From UMGS1519 sp050951005 (lineage in GTDB: Bacteria; Actinomycetota; Coriobacteriia; Coriobacteriales; Eggerthellaceae): 64,000 nt of DNA. The stretch is from positions 124,001 to 188,000 of the forward strand of contig JBMNIP010000004.1 in NCBI GenBank assembly GCA_050951005.1, given 5' to 3'. Position numbers and translations under genes: made by a program. The notes beneath the pieces are model-generated. The model did not search any database and was not told where the DNA came from. It saw only the letters and a program-made list of their open reading frames with translations. Of this stretch, positions 8,005 to 16,196 are shown in pieces (the stretch's first letter is position 1; every line of letters starts with the position of its first letter).

Positions 8005-8931
8005 ATGAGGGAACAGACCATTGTGCAGCCCGGGCGTTGGATCGGCTTCGCCTTCATTGCGGCTGCCCTGGTTGCCGTGGGAATGATTTGCGCTCCGGAG
8101 ACAGCACAGGCGAAGGTGGTCAACAAGACCGTATGGAATTCAACGTCCATCGCCCAGTGGCAGAGCTCCACGAGGGCTTTCTCCTCCAAGACGCTTACCA
8201 CCAAGGACTACAACATCGTTGGCAGCAAGAAGGCCGACACCATCAAACTGCATGTTGGTCCGAAGGGCATGTTCTCGATTTCCGTTAACGGAAAACGCAA
8301 GGTGAGATTCAACGCGAACTGCGGCCCTGATCTGACGGCGAGCATGAAGTATATGAAGATGAAGAACGGCCGTACGTTCCTGTATGTCACGTGCACCGGC
8401 GACAATGCCGATGGACTCTATGCGGTGTATGAAGGCAAGAAGAACGGCAAGCTGGTGAAGGTGGCCTCCCCATCCGATATCCCGCGTGCCTGCCTGGCTG
8501 GGCACAACTACCTGGATACCGCTTGGGTCAAGGGCAACACGCTCAAGGTGCGCTATCTGCCGATGATTCTTGCGACCGGTCAGGTGCACCTTACCTATGA
8601 CTTCAAGTACAGCAAGAAGGCGGGCCATGTGGTACGTACCGCGAATACCACGAAACGGGTTGCCGTGGGCTATTCCAAACCTTACGTAAAGACGCTCCAT
8701 CCGCGTGGGAAGCTGAAACTGTATACGTCTGCGAAGGCGAACAAGAAGAAAACCACGGTGAAAGCGGGGACGTCACTGTCCATAACGAAGGCTTGCCTGA
8801 AGGGCGGTCCGAAGGGCCATAACGTCACCTTCAAGGTGAAGACGAAGAAGGGCGTTACGGGATGGTTCAAGGGAACACAGGAATATTCCGACTACTATAC
8901 GCTCTTCAAGGAGACCTATCTGGCAGGGTAG
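8005..8931 (+). CDS. Secreted protein of unknown function
   Basis: The 308-residue product has a clear Sec signal peptide: a short basic start, a hydrophobic core (GFAFIAAALVAVGMI) and a cleavage site after AQA near residue 36. The mature part is rich in Lys, Thr and Gly with many short K-x-G turns, suggesting an all-beta extracellular domain; no known domain was recognised. Near the C-terminus, the segment around TVKAGTSLSITKACLKGG recalls bacterial SH3-like modules, but this is weak. The start at 8005 is chosen because GAGGAGAGG ends just upstream; an in-frame start at 7990 lacks this spacing. It is monocistronic, ending at the terminator at 8980. Confidence 0.75.
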   Translation: MREQTIVQPGRWIGFAFIAAALVAVGMICAPETAQAKVVNKTVWNSTSIAQWQSSTRAFSSKTLTTKDYNIVGSKKADTIKLHVGPKGMFSISVNGKRKVRFNANCGPDLTASMKYMKMKNGRTFLYVTCTGDNADGLYAVYEGKKNGKLVKVASPSDIPRACLAGHNYLDTAWVKGNTLKVRYLPMILATGQVHLTYDFKYSKKAGHVVRTANTTKRVAVGYSKPYVKTLHPRGKLKLYTSAKANKKKTTVKAGTSLSITKACLKGGPKGHNVTFKVKTKKGVTGWFKGTQEYSDYYTLFKETYLAG

Positions 8932-8979
8932 AAGCCCCGAATTGATGGCGTGACGTCCTGACGTGAAGGTCGGACGAGG

Positions 8980-9015
8980 AAAAGAGGCACTGCTGCGGCG
9001 GCGCCTCTTTTCGTT
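8980..9015 (+). terminator. Rho-independent terminator
   Basis: A 9-bp stem AAAAGAGGC (8980-8988) pairs with GCCTCTTTT (9003-9011) and ends in a T-run. It lies about 50 bases after the secreted-protein stop codon. Confidence 0.8.
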
Positions 9016-9118
9016 ATGTTCTCGCGAAGATGCTCTGGCTCAGCGCAACATGAAGTTCGATTGTATGAAGCGTGAAGCTTTGTTGCTCCTTTTCCGAATA
9101 GCGTAGCCTGGATTCCCT

Positions 9119-9147
9119 TTGACGATTACAGTCACACTTTGCTATTG
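9119..9147 (+). promoter_or_regulatory. Candidate promoter of the MFS-CBS gene
   Basis: TTGACG (9119-9124) is followed after 17 bases by CTATTG (9142-9147), about 80 bases before the ATG. The rest of the 9016-9227 gap shows no other structure. Confidence 0.4.
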
Positions 9148-9227
9148 GCAAGCATGTCCGCAGCGTATGCGGATTCGCGACAGCGTGGCACGAGGGTAAG
9201 AAAAGCATATCAGAGGGGATCACAGGC

Positions 9228-11150
9228 ATGGGACTCACACGACAGCAGATTATCATGGTAGCCGTTCTTCTCACCGGCACCTTCATCGCAGTATTGAATG
9301 TGACGCTGCTTTCGCCGGCATTGCCGGCCATCATGGCGGATATGGGGGTCGATGCCACGACGGTGCAATGGCTGACTTCGGGCTATTCGCTTACCGAAGC
9401 GATTATCATCCCGCTTTCAGCCTATATCATGGGTCGTTTTTCGACTCGCCAGGTCTATATCGGCGGCATGGTGCTGTTCGCCCTGGGAAGCCTCCTTTCG
9501 GGATTGGCGCCCTCGTTCGGACTCCTGCTGCTCGGCCGCATCATCCAGGCGACCTGCACAGGCATGGTGATGCCGATGGTCATGTCGCTCATCCTGCTGA
9601 CGTTCCCACGCGAGAAGCGCGGTGCCGGCATGGGATTGGTCTCGTTGGTCATCGGATTCGCGCCGTCCATCGGCCCTTCGCTCTCCGGCCTGCTGGTAGA
9701 CAGCGTCGGCTGGCGCATGATGTTCATAGTGGTATTCATCTTGGCCTTGGCAGTGATTGTGCTGGCCTCGATAACCTTGAAGAACCAAGAGGGATTCGAG
9801 CGCATCGGATTCGATATGCCGTCGGTCATCATGAGCTGCATCGGCCTGTTGTGCGTGCTCTACGGGTTGTCCTCGTTCGCCTCGTCGGGGCACCCGCTTG
9901 TTTCCCTCGTGATGGTGATTGCCGGCGCAGTCGTCATAGCATTTTTTGTGCGGAGGCAGAACCGGCTGGAAGTGCCGATGCTGCGGGTGGATGTGCTGCG
10001 GACCCGCAACTTCCGCATCGCCGTGCTTGTGATGTTCTGCATCCAGGCGGCACTGGTGGGAGTCGGGGTGCTGCTGCCGCTCTATATCCAGAATGTCATG
10101 GGCCAATCCGCGCTCGTCACCGGCTTGGTCATGCTTCCCGGATCGCTTCTTGGAGCAGTCATGGGCTTCTTCGGCGGAAAACTGTTCGACCGGTTCGGTG
10201 CCCGCCCGGTCGCATTGGTCGGCAGCATCTTCATGGTGATTGGCGGTGCGGGTTTCATCGCCTTCTCCCTCGACACCACCATGGGGGTTGTTGCAGTGAT
10301 ATTCTGCATCCTTGAATTTGGTCTGCAGCTGACCATCACCCCGACAAACACCTGGGGAATCAACTCGCTTGACAATCGCATCATCCACCATGGCAACGCG
10401 GTTATCAACACGCTCAACCAAGTTGGCGGCTCGCTCGGCACGGCGGTGCTCGTGTCCCTGTCGGCTCTCGGCGCCTCGATGGCAGCAAGCCAGCAGGCGG
10501 CGAATCCCACCTATAGCGGTATCCACCTTGCTTTCTTTGCGACGGGAATTCTGCTCGCCTGCGTTTTTCTCATCGTGCTCTTCGGGTTGCGTGATCGGAA
10601 GACGGCCAAGCGTACGGCGGCGGAACGCGCACAGGCGGCGGCTGCCCGTGCTACTGTCGAGCATGCCGATGCCCAGACGGGCGTGTTCACGCTCGTACAT
10701 GAGGCTATGAACCCGCAGCCGCGCTATGTGCTGGATACTTCTACCATTCGCGAGGTCACAAAGGAACTTGCACGATCGGAAACGAGCGGTGTTCCGGTGG
10801 TGTCTGAGAAGAACGGAACCGTGGTCGGATTCGTGTCAGACGGCGACGTGATGGATTATCTTGGGCGTCAGTCCGGAAGGGTGGCCGATGCCACGATGAA
10901 CGCATTCTACCTGGTTGACGACGAGGATTATCAGCGGCGTTTCAAGGACCTGCTCAAGATGAACGTCATGCAGCTTGCAACCAAGAAGGTCATCTCGGTC
11001 AATCAGGATATGGCCCTCGACAAGGCGACACGCGTTTTGGCGGATCGCCGTATCAAGAAGGTGCCGGTGGTCGATGAGGACAATCGTCTGGTTGGTACGC
11101 TCAGTCGCCGAAATATCATCCAGAAGCTTGCAGGTTTGCTCGGCGACTGA
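9228..11150 (+). CDS. MFS transporter (DHA2/EmrB-QacA type) fused to a C-terminal CBS domain pair
   Basis: The first 470 residues form a 14-helix drug:H+ antiporter of the DHA2 family (LNVTLLSPALPAI early in helix 1, WLTSGYSLTEA, and GRIIQATCTGMVMPM corresponding to motif C). A linker rich in Ala and Arg (about 465-485) leads into two CBS motifs. The first runs about 486-545 (VHEAMNPQPRYVLDTSTI, then GVPVVSEKNGTVVGFVSDGDV). The second runs about 575-637 (KKVISVNQDMALDKA, then KKVPVVDEDNRLVGTLSRRNI). CBS pairs bind adenine nucleotides or other ligands and usually gate the attached protein. Fusion to a DHA2 exporter is uncommon and suggests nucleotide- or energy-dependent control of efflux (inference). 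Start ATG follows AGAGGGG. Confidence 0.9.
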   Translation: MGLTRQQIIMVAVLLTGTFIAVLNVTLLSPALPAIMADMGVDATTVQWLTSGYSLTEAIIIPLSAYIMGRFSTRQVYIGGMVLFALGSLLSGLAPSFGLLLLGRIIQATCTGMVMPMVMSLILLTFPREKRGAGMGLVSLVIGFAPSIGPSLSGLLVDSVGWRMMFIVVFILALAVIVLASITLKNQEGFERIGFDMPSVIMSCIGLLCVLYGLSSFASSGHPLVSLVMVIAGAVVIAFFVRRQNRLEVPMLRVDVLRTRNFRIAVLVMFCIQAALVGVGVLLPLYIQNVMGQSALVTGLVMLPGSLLGAVMGFFGGKLFDRFGARPVALVGSIFMVIGGAGFIAFSLDTTMGVVAVIFCILEFGLQLTITPTNTWGINSLDNRIIHHGNAVINTLNQVGGSLGTAVLVSLSALGASMAASQQAANPTYSGIHLAFFATGILLACVFLIVLFGLRDRKTAKRTAAERAQAAAARATVEHADAQTGVFTLVHEAMNPQPRYVLDTSTIREVTKELARSETSGVPVVSEKNGTVVGFVSDGDVMDYLGRQSGRVADATMNAFYLVDDEDYQRRFKDLLKMNVMQLATKKVISVNQDMALDKATRVLADRRIKKVPVVDEDNRLVGTLSRRNIIQKLAGLLGD

Positions 11151-11241
11151 TTCTATTGCCCTCGAAACCGGGGGAGGCATGCTGCTTGGAGGCGGGAAGG
11201 ACGAGTTTGGTGCGCAGCCCTGTCTTGCTCTCGTCGGGTGA

Positions 11242-13071
11242 CTAGGTAAGTATCCGCTGCTGGTAAAGCCCTCGGTCGGTGAATCCGAGATGGCGGTAAT
11301 AGCTGCGGGTCCCGACGCTGCTGATGACATTGATGCGAGTGAAACCCGCATTCCGGGCCATGGTGCAGGCATGCTCCACGAGCGCCCGCCCCAGCCCAGT
11401 ATGCTGGGCTGAGGTCCCTTCATGGCCGATACCGGCAACTTTTCCGTACACGTGTACTTCGCGTATCATCGCCTCGCCCGGTCCGATCGGGAGCTCGTCG
11501 GCATGATCGTGCACAATGCGCTGATCGGGAAACGACAGGCGCAGGAATCCGGCAATGCGGTTGTCGGGGGTGATCCATTGCAGGAAGTGCTCGCGGGTTA
11601 CCGCGGTATCGTAGGTGCGGCAATCCAAGGTAAGCGTGTTGCGGTCGATGGTGCCGAGTCCTATCTCACGGCTGCGGATTTCCTGAACCTTCCGGCCCGT
11701 TTCGAGGCAACGTGCCTCGATTTGCCGGTCCACAAGCTGCCGAAGGTTGCCTTTCTTGTTCCCTGCCACGATGTCACCGGCGGAAAAGTCACGTATCATG
11801 CGCGAGATGCGGATGAACGGCGGGGTGGCGAGCGTATCTTCGGCGAGCACATCGATCAAGTCTACCTCGGGGTAGGGCTGCCAAGTGCCTTGTCGGTAGC
11901 AGGCGACGAGCTTCGATCCGGCGATGAGCGCACAGGGGTAGAGTTTGATCTCGTCTGGCTGGAAGGCGGCTTCGCCGACGAAGCGGCGGTAATCGGCTTT
12001 ATCGGCTTCGGGGGTGCTTCCTTTCAGGTTCACCATGAAATGGGCATGGATTTTGAACCCGAACAGATGCGCGAGGTTAAAGGCGTGAGCGATCTGGTCG
12101 GGGCTGATACGCCGATGATTCTCCTTAAGTACCGCGGAATCCAGACTTTGCACGCCCATCTGGACCTTCGTGCATCCCAAGCGACGGATAAGCGTGAGTC
12201 TCTCAGCGGTTACCGTGTCCGGCCGCGTCTCGATAACCAGACCGACCATGCGATGGACAGCCTGTTCGTTGCGTTGCTGTTCGGCCTCGAGGTCTTCGAA
12301 GGCTGCCTCCTGCTTGGCGGCGACAGTCTGCCAGGCATCCGAGTCGCCATAACGCTGGCAGATTGCCTGGTTGTATGTCAGGGAGCCTTCGACGACCTGG
12401 GCTTGCAGGTCCGCGGCGGAAGCGGCAAGCTCTTCCGGGTCATTCGGCAGTCCGAGGGCGCGATAGCTGTTTCGGCGCTCTCGGATGCTTCTCTCAGCCG
12501 CCGGTGTGCCTGCCTCGTTCAGTGCGCGGAAAAGTTCGCGGGAGAACCATATCTGATAGGCGGCTGGATAGTCGCACCAAGTGCCTCCGAGTACGATGAG
12601 CTCTATCTTGTCGGTGATATGCCCCATCTGAATCAGGGCCTTCAGGCGGGACGACACCTGCAGGTACGGGTCGAACCAATTGCGCTCTGCCCGTTGGCAA
12701 GCCGGCTCGTCTGCCAAGTAGCTTTTCGGCATCCGGATGTCGGCGGGGCAGTAGAGGCAGTCGCTGGCACAGCGCCAAGGCTTGGTGATTACCGTGATGG
12801 TGGCAACGCCCGAGGCCGTACGGCGCGGCTTCATGCGCGCCACGGCCAGCAGGCGGCGCTCCAGCTCGGGCGTTACCCGCCAGCTTTCCCAGCGTGCGGG
12901 GTCCTGCTCTTTCACGGCAAGGTAGTAGGGTACGATACGCTTCTTTGCAAAACGGCGGGTTTTGCTGCCACGGCGTTTGTTCTCAGCATTCAGTATGCGG
13001 TCGAGCTCCCGGGCATCGATCGTTTCTTGCGTGCGCAGGCGTTCCAGTATTTCGAGCAGAATGCGTTCCAT
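11242..13071 (-). CDS. elp3: Elp3 family tRNA uridine(34) modification radical SAM/GNAT enzyme
   Basis: A 609-residue single-chain Elp3. The radical SAM domain holds the cluster-binding cysteines CASDCLYC (about 101-108), preceded by the family string MKPRRTASGVATITVITKP and followed by the ELIVLGGTW motif. The C-terminal GNAT acetyltransferase domain (about 460-609) has the acetyl-CoA motif QHTGLGRALVEHA and ends SYYRHLGFTDRG. Elp3 makes cm5U at wobble position 34 using acetyl-CoA and SAM (known for eukaryotic, archaeal and some bacterial homologues). Start choice: the ATG at 13083 overlaps a TATAAT element, so it should not be transcribed; the ATG at 13071 lies about 4 bases after the predicted start site, giving a nearly leaderless message. 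It is divergent from the Trm9-like gene. Confidence 0.92.
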   Translation of the reverse strand: MERILLEILERLRTQETIDARELDRILNAENKRRGSKTRRFAKKRIVPYYLAVKEQDPARWESWRVTPELERRLLAVARMKPRRTASGVATITVITKPWRCASDCLYCPADIRMPKSYLADEPACQRAERNWFDPYLQVSSRLKALIQMGHITDKIELIVLGGTWCDYPAAYQIWFSRELFRALNEAGTPAAERSIRERRNSYRALGLPNDPEELAASAADLQAQVVEGSLTYNQAICQRYGDSDAWQTVAAKQEAAFEDLEAEQQRNEQAVHRMVGLVIETRPDTVTAERLTLIRRLGCTKVQMGVQSLDSAVLKENHRRISPDQIAHAFNLAHLFGFKIHAHFMVNLKGSTPEADKADYRRFVGEAAFQPDEIKLYPCALIAGSKLVACYRQGTWQPYPEVDLIDVLAEDTLATPPFIRISRMIRDFSAGDIVAGNKKGNLRQLVDRQIEARCLETGRKVQEIRSREIGLGTIDRNTLTLDCRTYDTAVTREHFLQWITPDNRIAGFLRLSFPDQRIVHDHADELPIGPGEAMIREVHVYGKVAGIGHEGTSAQHTGLGRALVEHACTMARNAGFTRINVISSVGTRSYYRHLGFTDRGLYQQRILT

Positions 13072-13081
13072 GGCAAGCGCC

Positions 13082-13089
13082 ATTATACT
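13082..13089. promoter_or_regulatory. Overlapping divergent -10 elements between elp3 and the Trm9-like gene
   Basis: The 8 bases ATTATACT read TATAAT on the minus strand (13082-13087) and TATACT on the plus strand (13084-13089). Initiation about 7 bases downstream on each side would start mRNAs near 13075 (minus) and 13096 (plus), practically at the ATGs at 13071 and 13097. Neither gene has a normally spaced ribosome binding site, which fits leaderless transcripts. No clear -35 was seen on either side. Confidence 0.55.
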
Positions 13090-13096
13090 AAGGACT

Positions 13097-13921
13097 ATGA
13101 ATGCCCTGACAGCTGATACCCTTATCCGTCTGACGAATCGCTTCTATCGGCAGCAGGCTTCTTCGTTCTCGGCCACTCGTAAGAACCCTTGGCCGGGGTG
13201 GGAGCGCCTGGCTGATTTCCTGGAATCACATGCGGGTGCTCTGCTTGCCGGCGCGGACAGCCCTTCCGGCTCTTCGACGTGTGATTCGGAGCGTCCTGCC
13301 TCGCTTCTCGATCTCGGGTGCGGCAACCTGCGCTTCGAGCGGTTCCTCCGACGACGGTTCCCCCATACCGACATAGACGTCTATGCTGTCGATAACTGCC
13401 CGCTTCTGATGAAGGGAGGCGAATCGGAAGATTGGATGCCGCATTTCCAGGAGCTCGATATCGCTTCCGTCCTCTCGGGAGGGGAAGAGGCGCTTGCGGA
13501 GCGCCTCGAAGCGCCCGTTTGCGATTTGGCTGTGTGCTTCGGGGTTATGCACCATATTCCGGGCTTCGATCGACGTCGCGCCCTGATACGCGGTTTGGTG
13601 TCTCAGACGCGCTCGGGCGGTCTTGTCGCGATTTCATTTTGGCGTTTCATGTCCTCTGATGTGCTTGCCGAAAAAGCGCGGGCATTGCAGGCGCATGCGC
13701 TTGCCGACGTTGGGCTTTCTTCCGAAGACCTTGACCGCGGCGATTATCTCCTGGGCTGGCAGGGGCGCCAAGGGGCGTATCGCTACTGCCATCATTTCGA
13801 AGCTGCGGAGATCCAGGCGCTCGTTGACGAGGTGTCAGATGCCGCCTTTCCCGTAGACCGGTACTGCGCTGATGGACGGACGGGCAGCCTGAACGCGTAC
13901 GTGGTGCTGCGCGTCCGTTGA
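13097..13921 (+). CDS. Trm9/ALKBH8-like class I SAM-dependent methyltransferase
   Basis: This 274-residue protein has SAM motif I LLDLGCGNLRF (about 70-80). Family-specific features point to Trm9, the methyltransferase that makes mcm5U34 from cm5U34. They are FYRQQASSFSATRKNPWP at 16-33 (Trm9: hFs.TR..pWP), then VCFGVMHHIPGFDRRRALI near residue 151, GGLVAISFW, and a late GWQG..YRYCHHFEAAEI matching the Trm9 PW..yYHLF..gEL segment. It is divergent from elp3, whose product makes the cm5U substrate, which strongly supports the role. A stretch of about 17 residues before motif I is low in complexity. Start ATG 13097 (MNALTAD); longer in-frame starts run into the elp3 coding region. Trm112, the usual partner of Trm9, is not in this window. 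Confidence 0.75.
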   Translation: MNALTADTLIRLTNRFYRQQASSFSATRKNPWPGWERLADFLESHAGALLAGADSPSGSSTCDSERPASLLDLGCGNLRFERFLRRRFPHTDIDVYAVDNCPLLMKGGESEDWMPHFQELDIASVLSGGEEALAERLEAPVCDLAVCFGVMHHIPGFDRRRALIRGLVSQTRSGGLVAISFWRFMSSDVLAEKARALQAHALADVGLSSEDLDRGDYLLGWQGRQGAYRYCHHFEAAEIQALVDEVSDAAFPVDRYCADGRTGSLNAYVVLRVR

Positions 13922-14027
13922 GCTCCGCTCCATAGACCCGACCGCTCACTTAGACGTTTTCATGTGTCACGGCGTTCTCACGTCTCCGATTCGATGTTTG
14001 GGGTAGCATACCTGGTGAAAGAACGGA

Positions 14028-14055
14028 GCACCCGCAGATATGATGCGACGGGTGC
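14028..14055 (+). promoter_or_regulatory. 5' leader hairpin before the conserved unknown gene
   Basis: GCACCCG (14028-14034) pairs with CGGGTGC (14049-14055) in the leader, 21 bases before the ATG at 14077. It has no T-run, so it is more likely an mRNA structure than a terminator. TAGCAT at 14004-14009 could be the -10. Confidence 0.35.
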
Positions 14056-14076
14056 CGAAACCCGGAGGAGCATTCC

Positions 14077-14703
14077 ATGATCAGCATCGACCATCTCAGC
14101 GTCATGAATTTCGATAACGCCACCCGCGGTATGCGCAATCCCCTGAGTAGCTGGGATAAACAAGACAGCCACATCGAGCCCGATGGCACCTTCGTATTCG
14201 GAGAAAAGGACCTCGACCTGGCAAAGCGTCTCTGCAAAGCAGGCACCGATCATCGAAAGTTCATCCGCCAGATCTTCGTGAGCGTCGATATTACCGCACC
14301 TATGTACTGGTGGAAGGAGTTCGATACCTACAAGGTCGGAACCGTTGCGAATTCCACAAGCACGATGCACAAGATCCACGCGAAACGTTTCTCACGCGAT
14401 GATTTCAGTTGCGACCATATGCTTCCGACGACCCTTCAGTGCCTGGATACCGTCATTGCCGAGCTCGAGCAGCTGCGCGAGGCGTACTTGGAGACGAAGG
14501 ATAAAGATGTATGGTATAGCATGATCCAGCTGCTGCCGTCCAGCTACAACCAAACGCGTACCGTTACGATGAATTACGAGAATCTTGCAAACATGTATTT
14601 CGCCCGTCGCGACCACAAGTTGGCCGAATGGCGCACATTCACGGCATGGGAGCGCGAGAATCTTCCTTATTTCAAAGATCTTATCCTACAGGATGATAAG
14701 TAG
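14077..14703 (+). CDS. Conserved protein of unknown function, possibly ThyX-fold
   Basis: A 208-residue soluble protein. I recall closely similar uncharacterised proteins from gut Firmicutes and their phages, sharing the strings GMRNPLSSWDK, GTDHRKFIRQIFVSVDITAPMYWWKEFDTYKVGT, STMHKIH and LPSSYNQTRT. The order of an H-R-containing helix, an aromatic-rich segment and a later Ser/Thr-rich loop vaguely resembles flavin-dependent thymidylate synthase ThyX, but the RHRxxS motif is not present, so I do not assign that function. A strong ribosome binding site (GGAGGAG) precedes the ATG. It stands alone, convergent with the next reverse-strand genes. Confidence 0.7.
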   Translation: MISIDHLSVMNFDNATRGMRNPLSSWDKQDSHIEPDGTFVFGEKDLDLAKRLCKAGTDHRKFIRQIFVSVDITAPMYWWKEFDTYKVGTVANSTSTMHKIHAKRFSRDDFSCDHMLPTTLQCLDTVIAELEQLREAYLETKDKDVWYSMIQLLPSSYNQTRTVTMNYENLANMYFARRDHKLAEWRTFTAWERENLPYFKDLILQDDK

Positions 14704-14827
14704 GAGCTGGGATCTCATCGAATTGCCCGGGGCGCATCGGCCCAGAAGCGCGTTTCCGTGGATGCAGGGGAGAGGAAGTTCCCGTCGAATAGCGTCCGCA
14801 TTGATGCGTGCGGGCTGTGGGGGCTCC

Positions 14828-15652
14828 TTACCCGGCAAGGCGGGATTGCAGGCGCACCACCTTGGTCATGCCTGCTGAGCCGCCGGAGAACAGCGCAATG
14901 CGCACGGATAGCGGAAGCTTCTTCGATCCCATGACGTCGCTGGGAACCTGTCCCACATCTTGGGCGTCGGTGATGCTGGCATCCCATGAGCGAAGCTCCT
15001 GGACGTCGTCGACGGCAAAGCGTATCGGGCTGGTACCAGCCTTCTGCGCCGCCTTGTTCGCCCGCTTCATATTCCCGGTGCTTACGGTGTCGAAGACGAT
15101 CTGGCAACCGGGAAACTCCTCGGCAATCGACACCACCAGCAGCTGTACCGCCGAAGGCTGGTAGTATCCCAACTCTCCGTTTGCGATGAACAGGACTCCT
15201 TTGTCGGAATCGGCTGAAACTTGGGAGAACCAGTCGGGATCGAAGATGCTGAAAGCCAAGTCAGCCTGTCGGGCGCGCTTGGGCATCAGGCGGTTTCGGG
15301 CGTCGATGCTCTCGGCGCTGTCGATATTCACCCACCGGCACGTTCCATTATCCACCTGGGGAAAGAACGTGTCGCATCCGGCACCGAGATCGACAACGGT
15401 GCCATTGGGATGATGGGACAGGAATTCCCTGATCTGGTCGGCGAAGATCCGGTTACGCAGCCCCTGGGGCAGGATGGCCGCATCTTTCAACTTGAACCGT
15501 CCGAAATCGTAGTCGGCACGTGCAATCGCCTCAATGGCGCCCGGATCGGGGAAGAGGTCGCCGAAACGCTGTGCGCAGAGCGCCTGGGCGTACAGGGGCA
15601 TCATCATGGATTCTTCAAGTGAGCCGTGCTCTATCGGGGTCTTCTCCGTCAT
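14828..15652 (-). CDS. Class I SAM-dependent methyltransferase, Ppm1/LCM-like (Tcmp) family
   Basis: The 274-residue product has the leucine carboxyl methyltransferase-like layout: an N-terminal part with RNRIFADQIREFL (R-x-x-xxD typical of the family), then motif I VVDLGAGCDTFFPQV (about 86-100), a VNIDSAE acidic loop binding the ribose, and GVLFIANGELGYY. Bacterial members are mostly uncharacterised O-methyltransferases, some from polyketide pathways; the substrate is unknown. It begins 19 bases after the FKBP gene stop and is probably co-transcribed with it. It converges on the unknown gene to the left; the 14704-14827 gap holds no clear terminator. Confidence 0.8.
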   Translation of the reverse strand: MTEKTPIEHGSLEESMMMPLYAQALCAQRFGDLFPDPGAIEAIARADYDFGRFKLKDAAILPQGLRNRIFADQIREFLSHHPNGTVVDLGAGCDTFFPQVDNGTCRWVNIDSAESIDARNRLMPKRARQADLAFSIFDPDWFSQVSADSDKGVLFIANGELGYYQPSAVQLLVVSIAEEFPGCQIVFDTVSTGNMKRANKAAQKAGTSPIRFAVDDVQELRSWDASITDAQDVGQVPSDVMGSKKLPLSVRIALFSGGSAGMTKVVRLQSRLAG

Positions 15653-15671
15653 CTTCGCCTTCCTCTGCGCG

Positions 15672-16097
15672 CTACTGGACCTCGACGAGCGTAATCTCGA
15701 AATTCAAGTCCTTGCCGGCCATCTCGCTGTTGAAGTCGAACGTCACATATGTGTCGTCCATTGCAGCTACCAATGCGGAGAGCGGCTGTCCATCGGTAGT
15801 CTGTAGGAACACGCGTTCCCCGAGGGGGAGCTGGTCGGAGTTGGGGATATTCTCCAACGGCACCTTCTGAACCAGATCATCGCGATGTTCTCCGTACGCC
15901 TCGGCGCAGGGGATATGGACGTTGACGGTTTCGCCGACCTCCATGCCATCAACCGCCTTATCGAATCCGGGAATCATCTGACCGGACATGCAAACGAATG
16001 TCAGCGGCTTGTTCCGATCATAGGAGGAGTCGAATTTCGTACCATCGTCCAAGGTACCGGTGTAGTGGACGCTTACCGTCTTTCCTGCATTGCTCAT
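15672..16097 (-). CDS. FKBP-type peptidyl-prolyl cis-trans isomerase
   Basis: A 141-residue SlyD-like FKBP. It opens GKTVSVHYTGTLDDGTKFDSSYDRNKPLTF, then has GQMIPGFDKAVDGM in place of the canonical VIPGWE segment, and an insert-in-flap domain after EAYGEHRDD. The histidine-rich metal tail of E. coli SlyD is absent. It catalyses proline isomerisation and has chaperone activity (family knowledge) in the cytoplasm. It is followed by the LCM-type methyltransferase gene. A GCCGCC/GGCGGC hairpin at 16124-16139 lies just upstream. Confidence 0.92.
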   Translation of the reverse strand: MSNAGKTVSVHYTGTLDDGTKFDSSYDRNKPLTFVCMSGQMIPGFDKAVDGMEVGETVNVHIPCAEAYGEHRDDLVQKVPLENIPNSDQLPLGERVFLQTTDGQPLSALVAAMDDTYVTFDFNSEMAGKDLNFEITLVEVQ

Positions 16098-16123
16098 GCG
16101 TGCCTCTTGTCCTTCTTCCTATT

Positions 16124-16188
16124 GCCGCCTTCGGGCGGCGTATCTCCGTTATTTCCTTGCGGCGTGCCGACGGGCGAGCCCAGCTCGC
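16124..16188 (-). other. Two hairpins in the gap between gshA and the FKBP gene
   Basis: GCGAGC-CCA-GCTCGC (16174-16188) and GCCGCC-TTCG-GGCGGC (16124-16139) are perfect stems in the 99-base gap after gshA on the minus strand. Neither is followed by a T-run, so they are weak terminator candidates at best and may be processing or pausing structures. Confidence 0.4.
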
Positions 16189-16196
16189 ACTGGATG

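Noticed and set aside
11422..13116. 564-codon plus-strand ORF antisense to elp3
   Set aside because: Shadow of the high-GC elp3 gene; no recognisable domain, no ribosome binding site.
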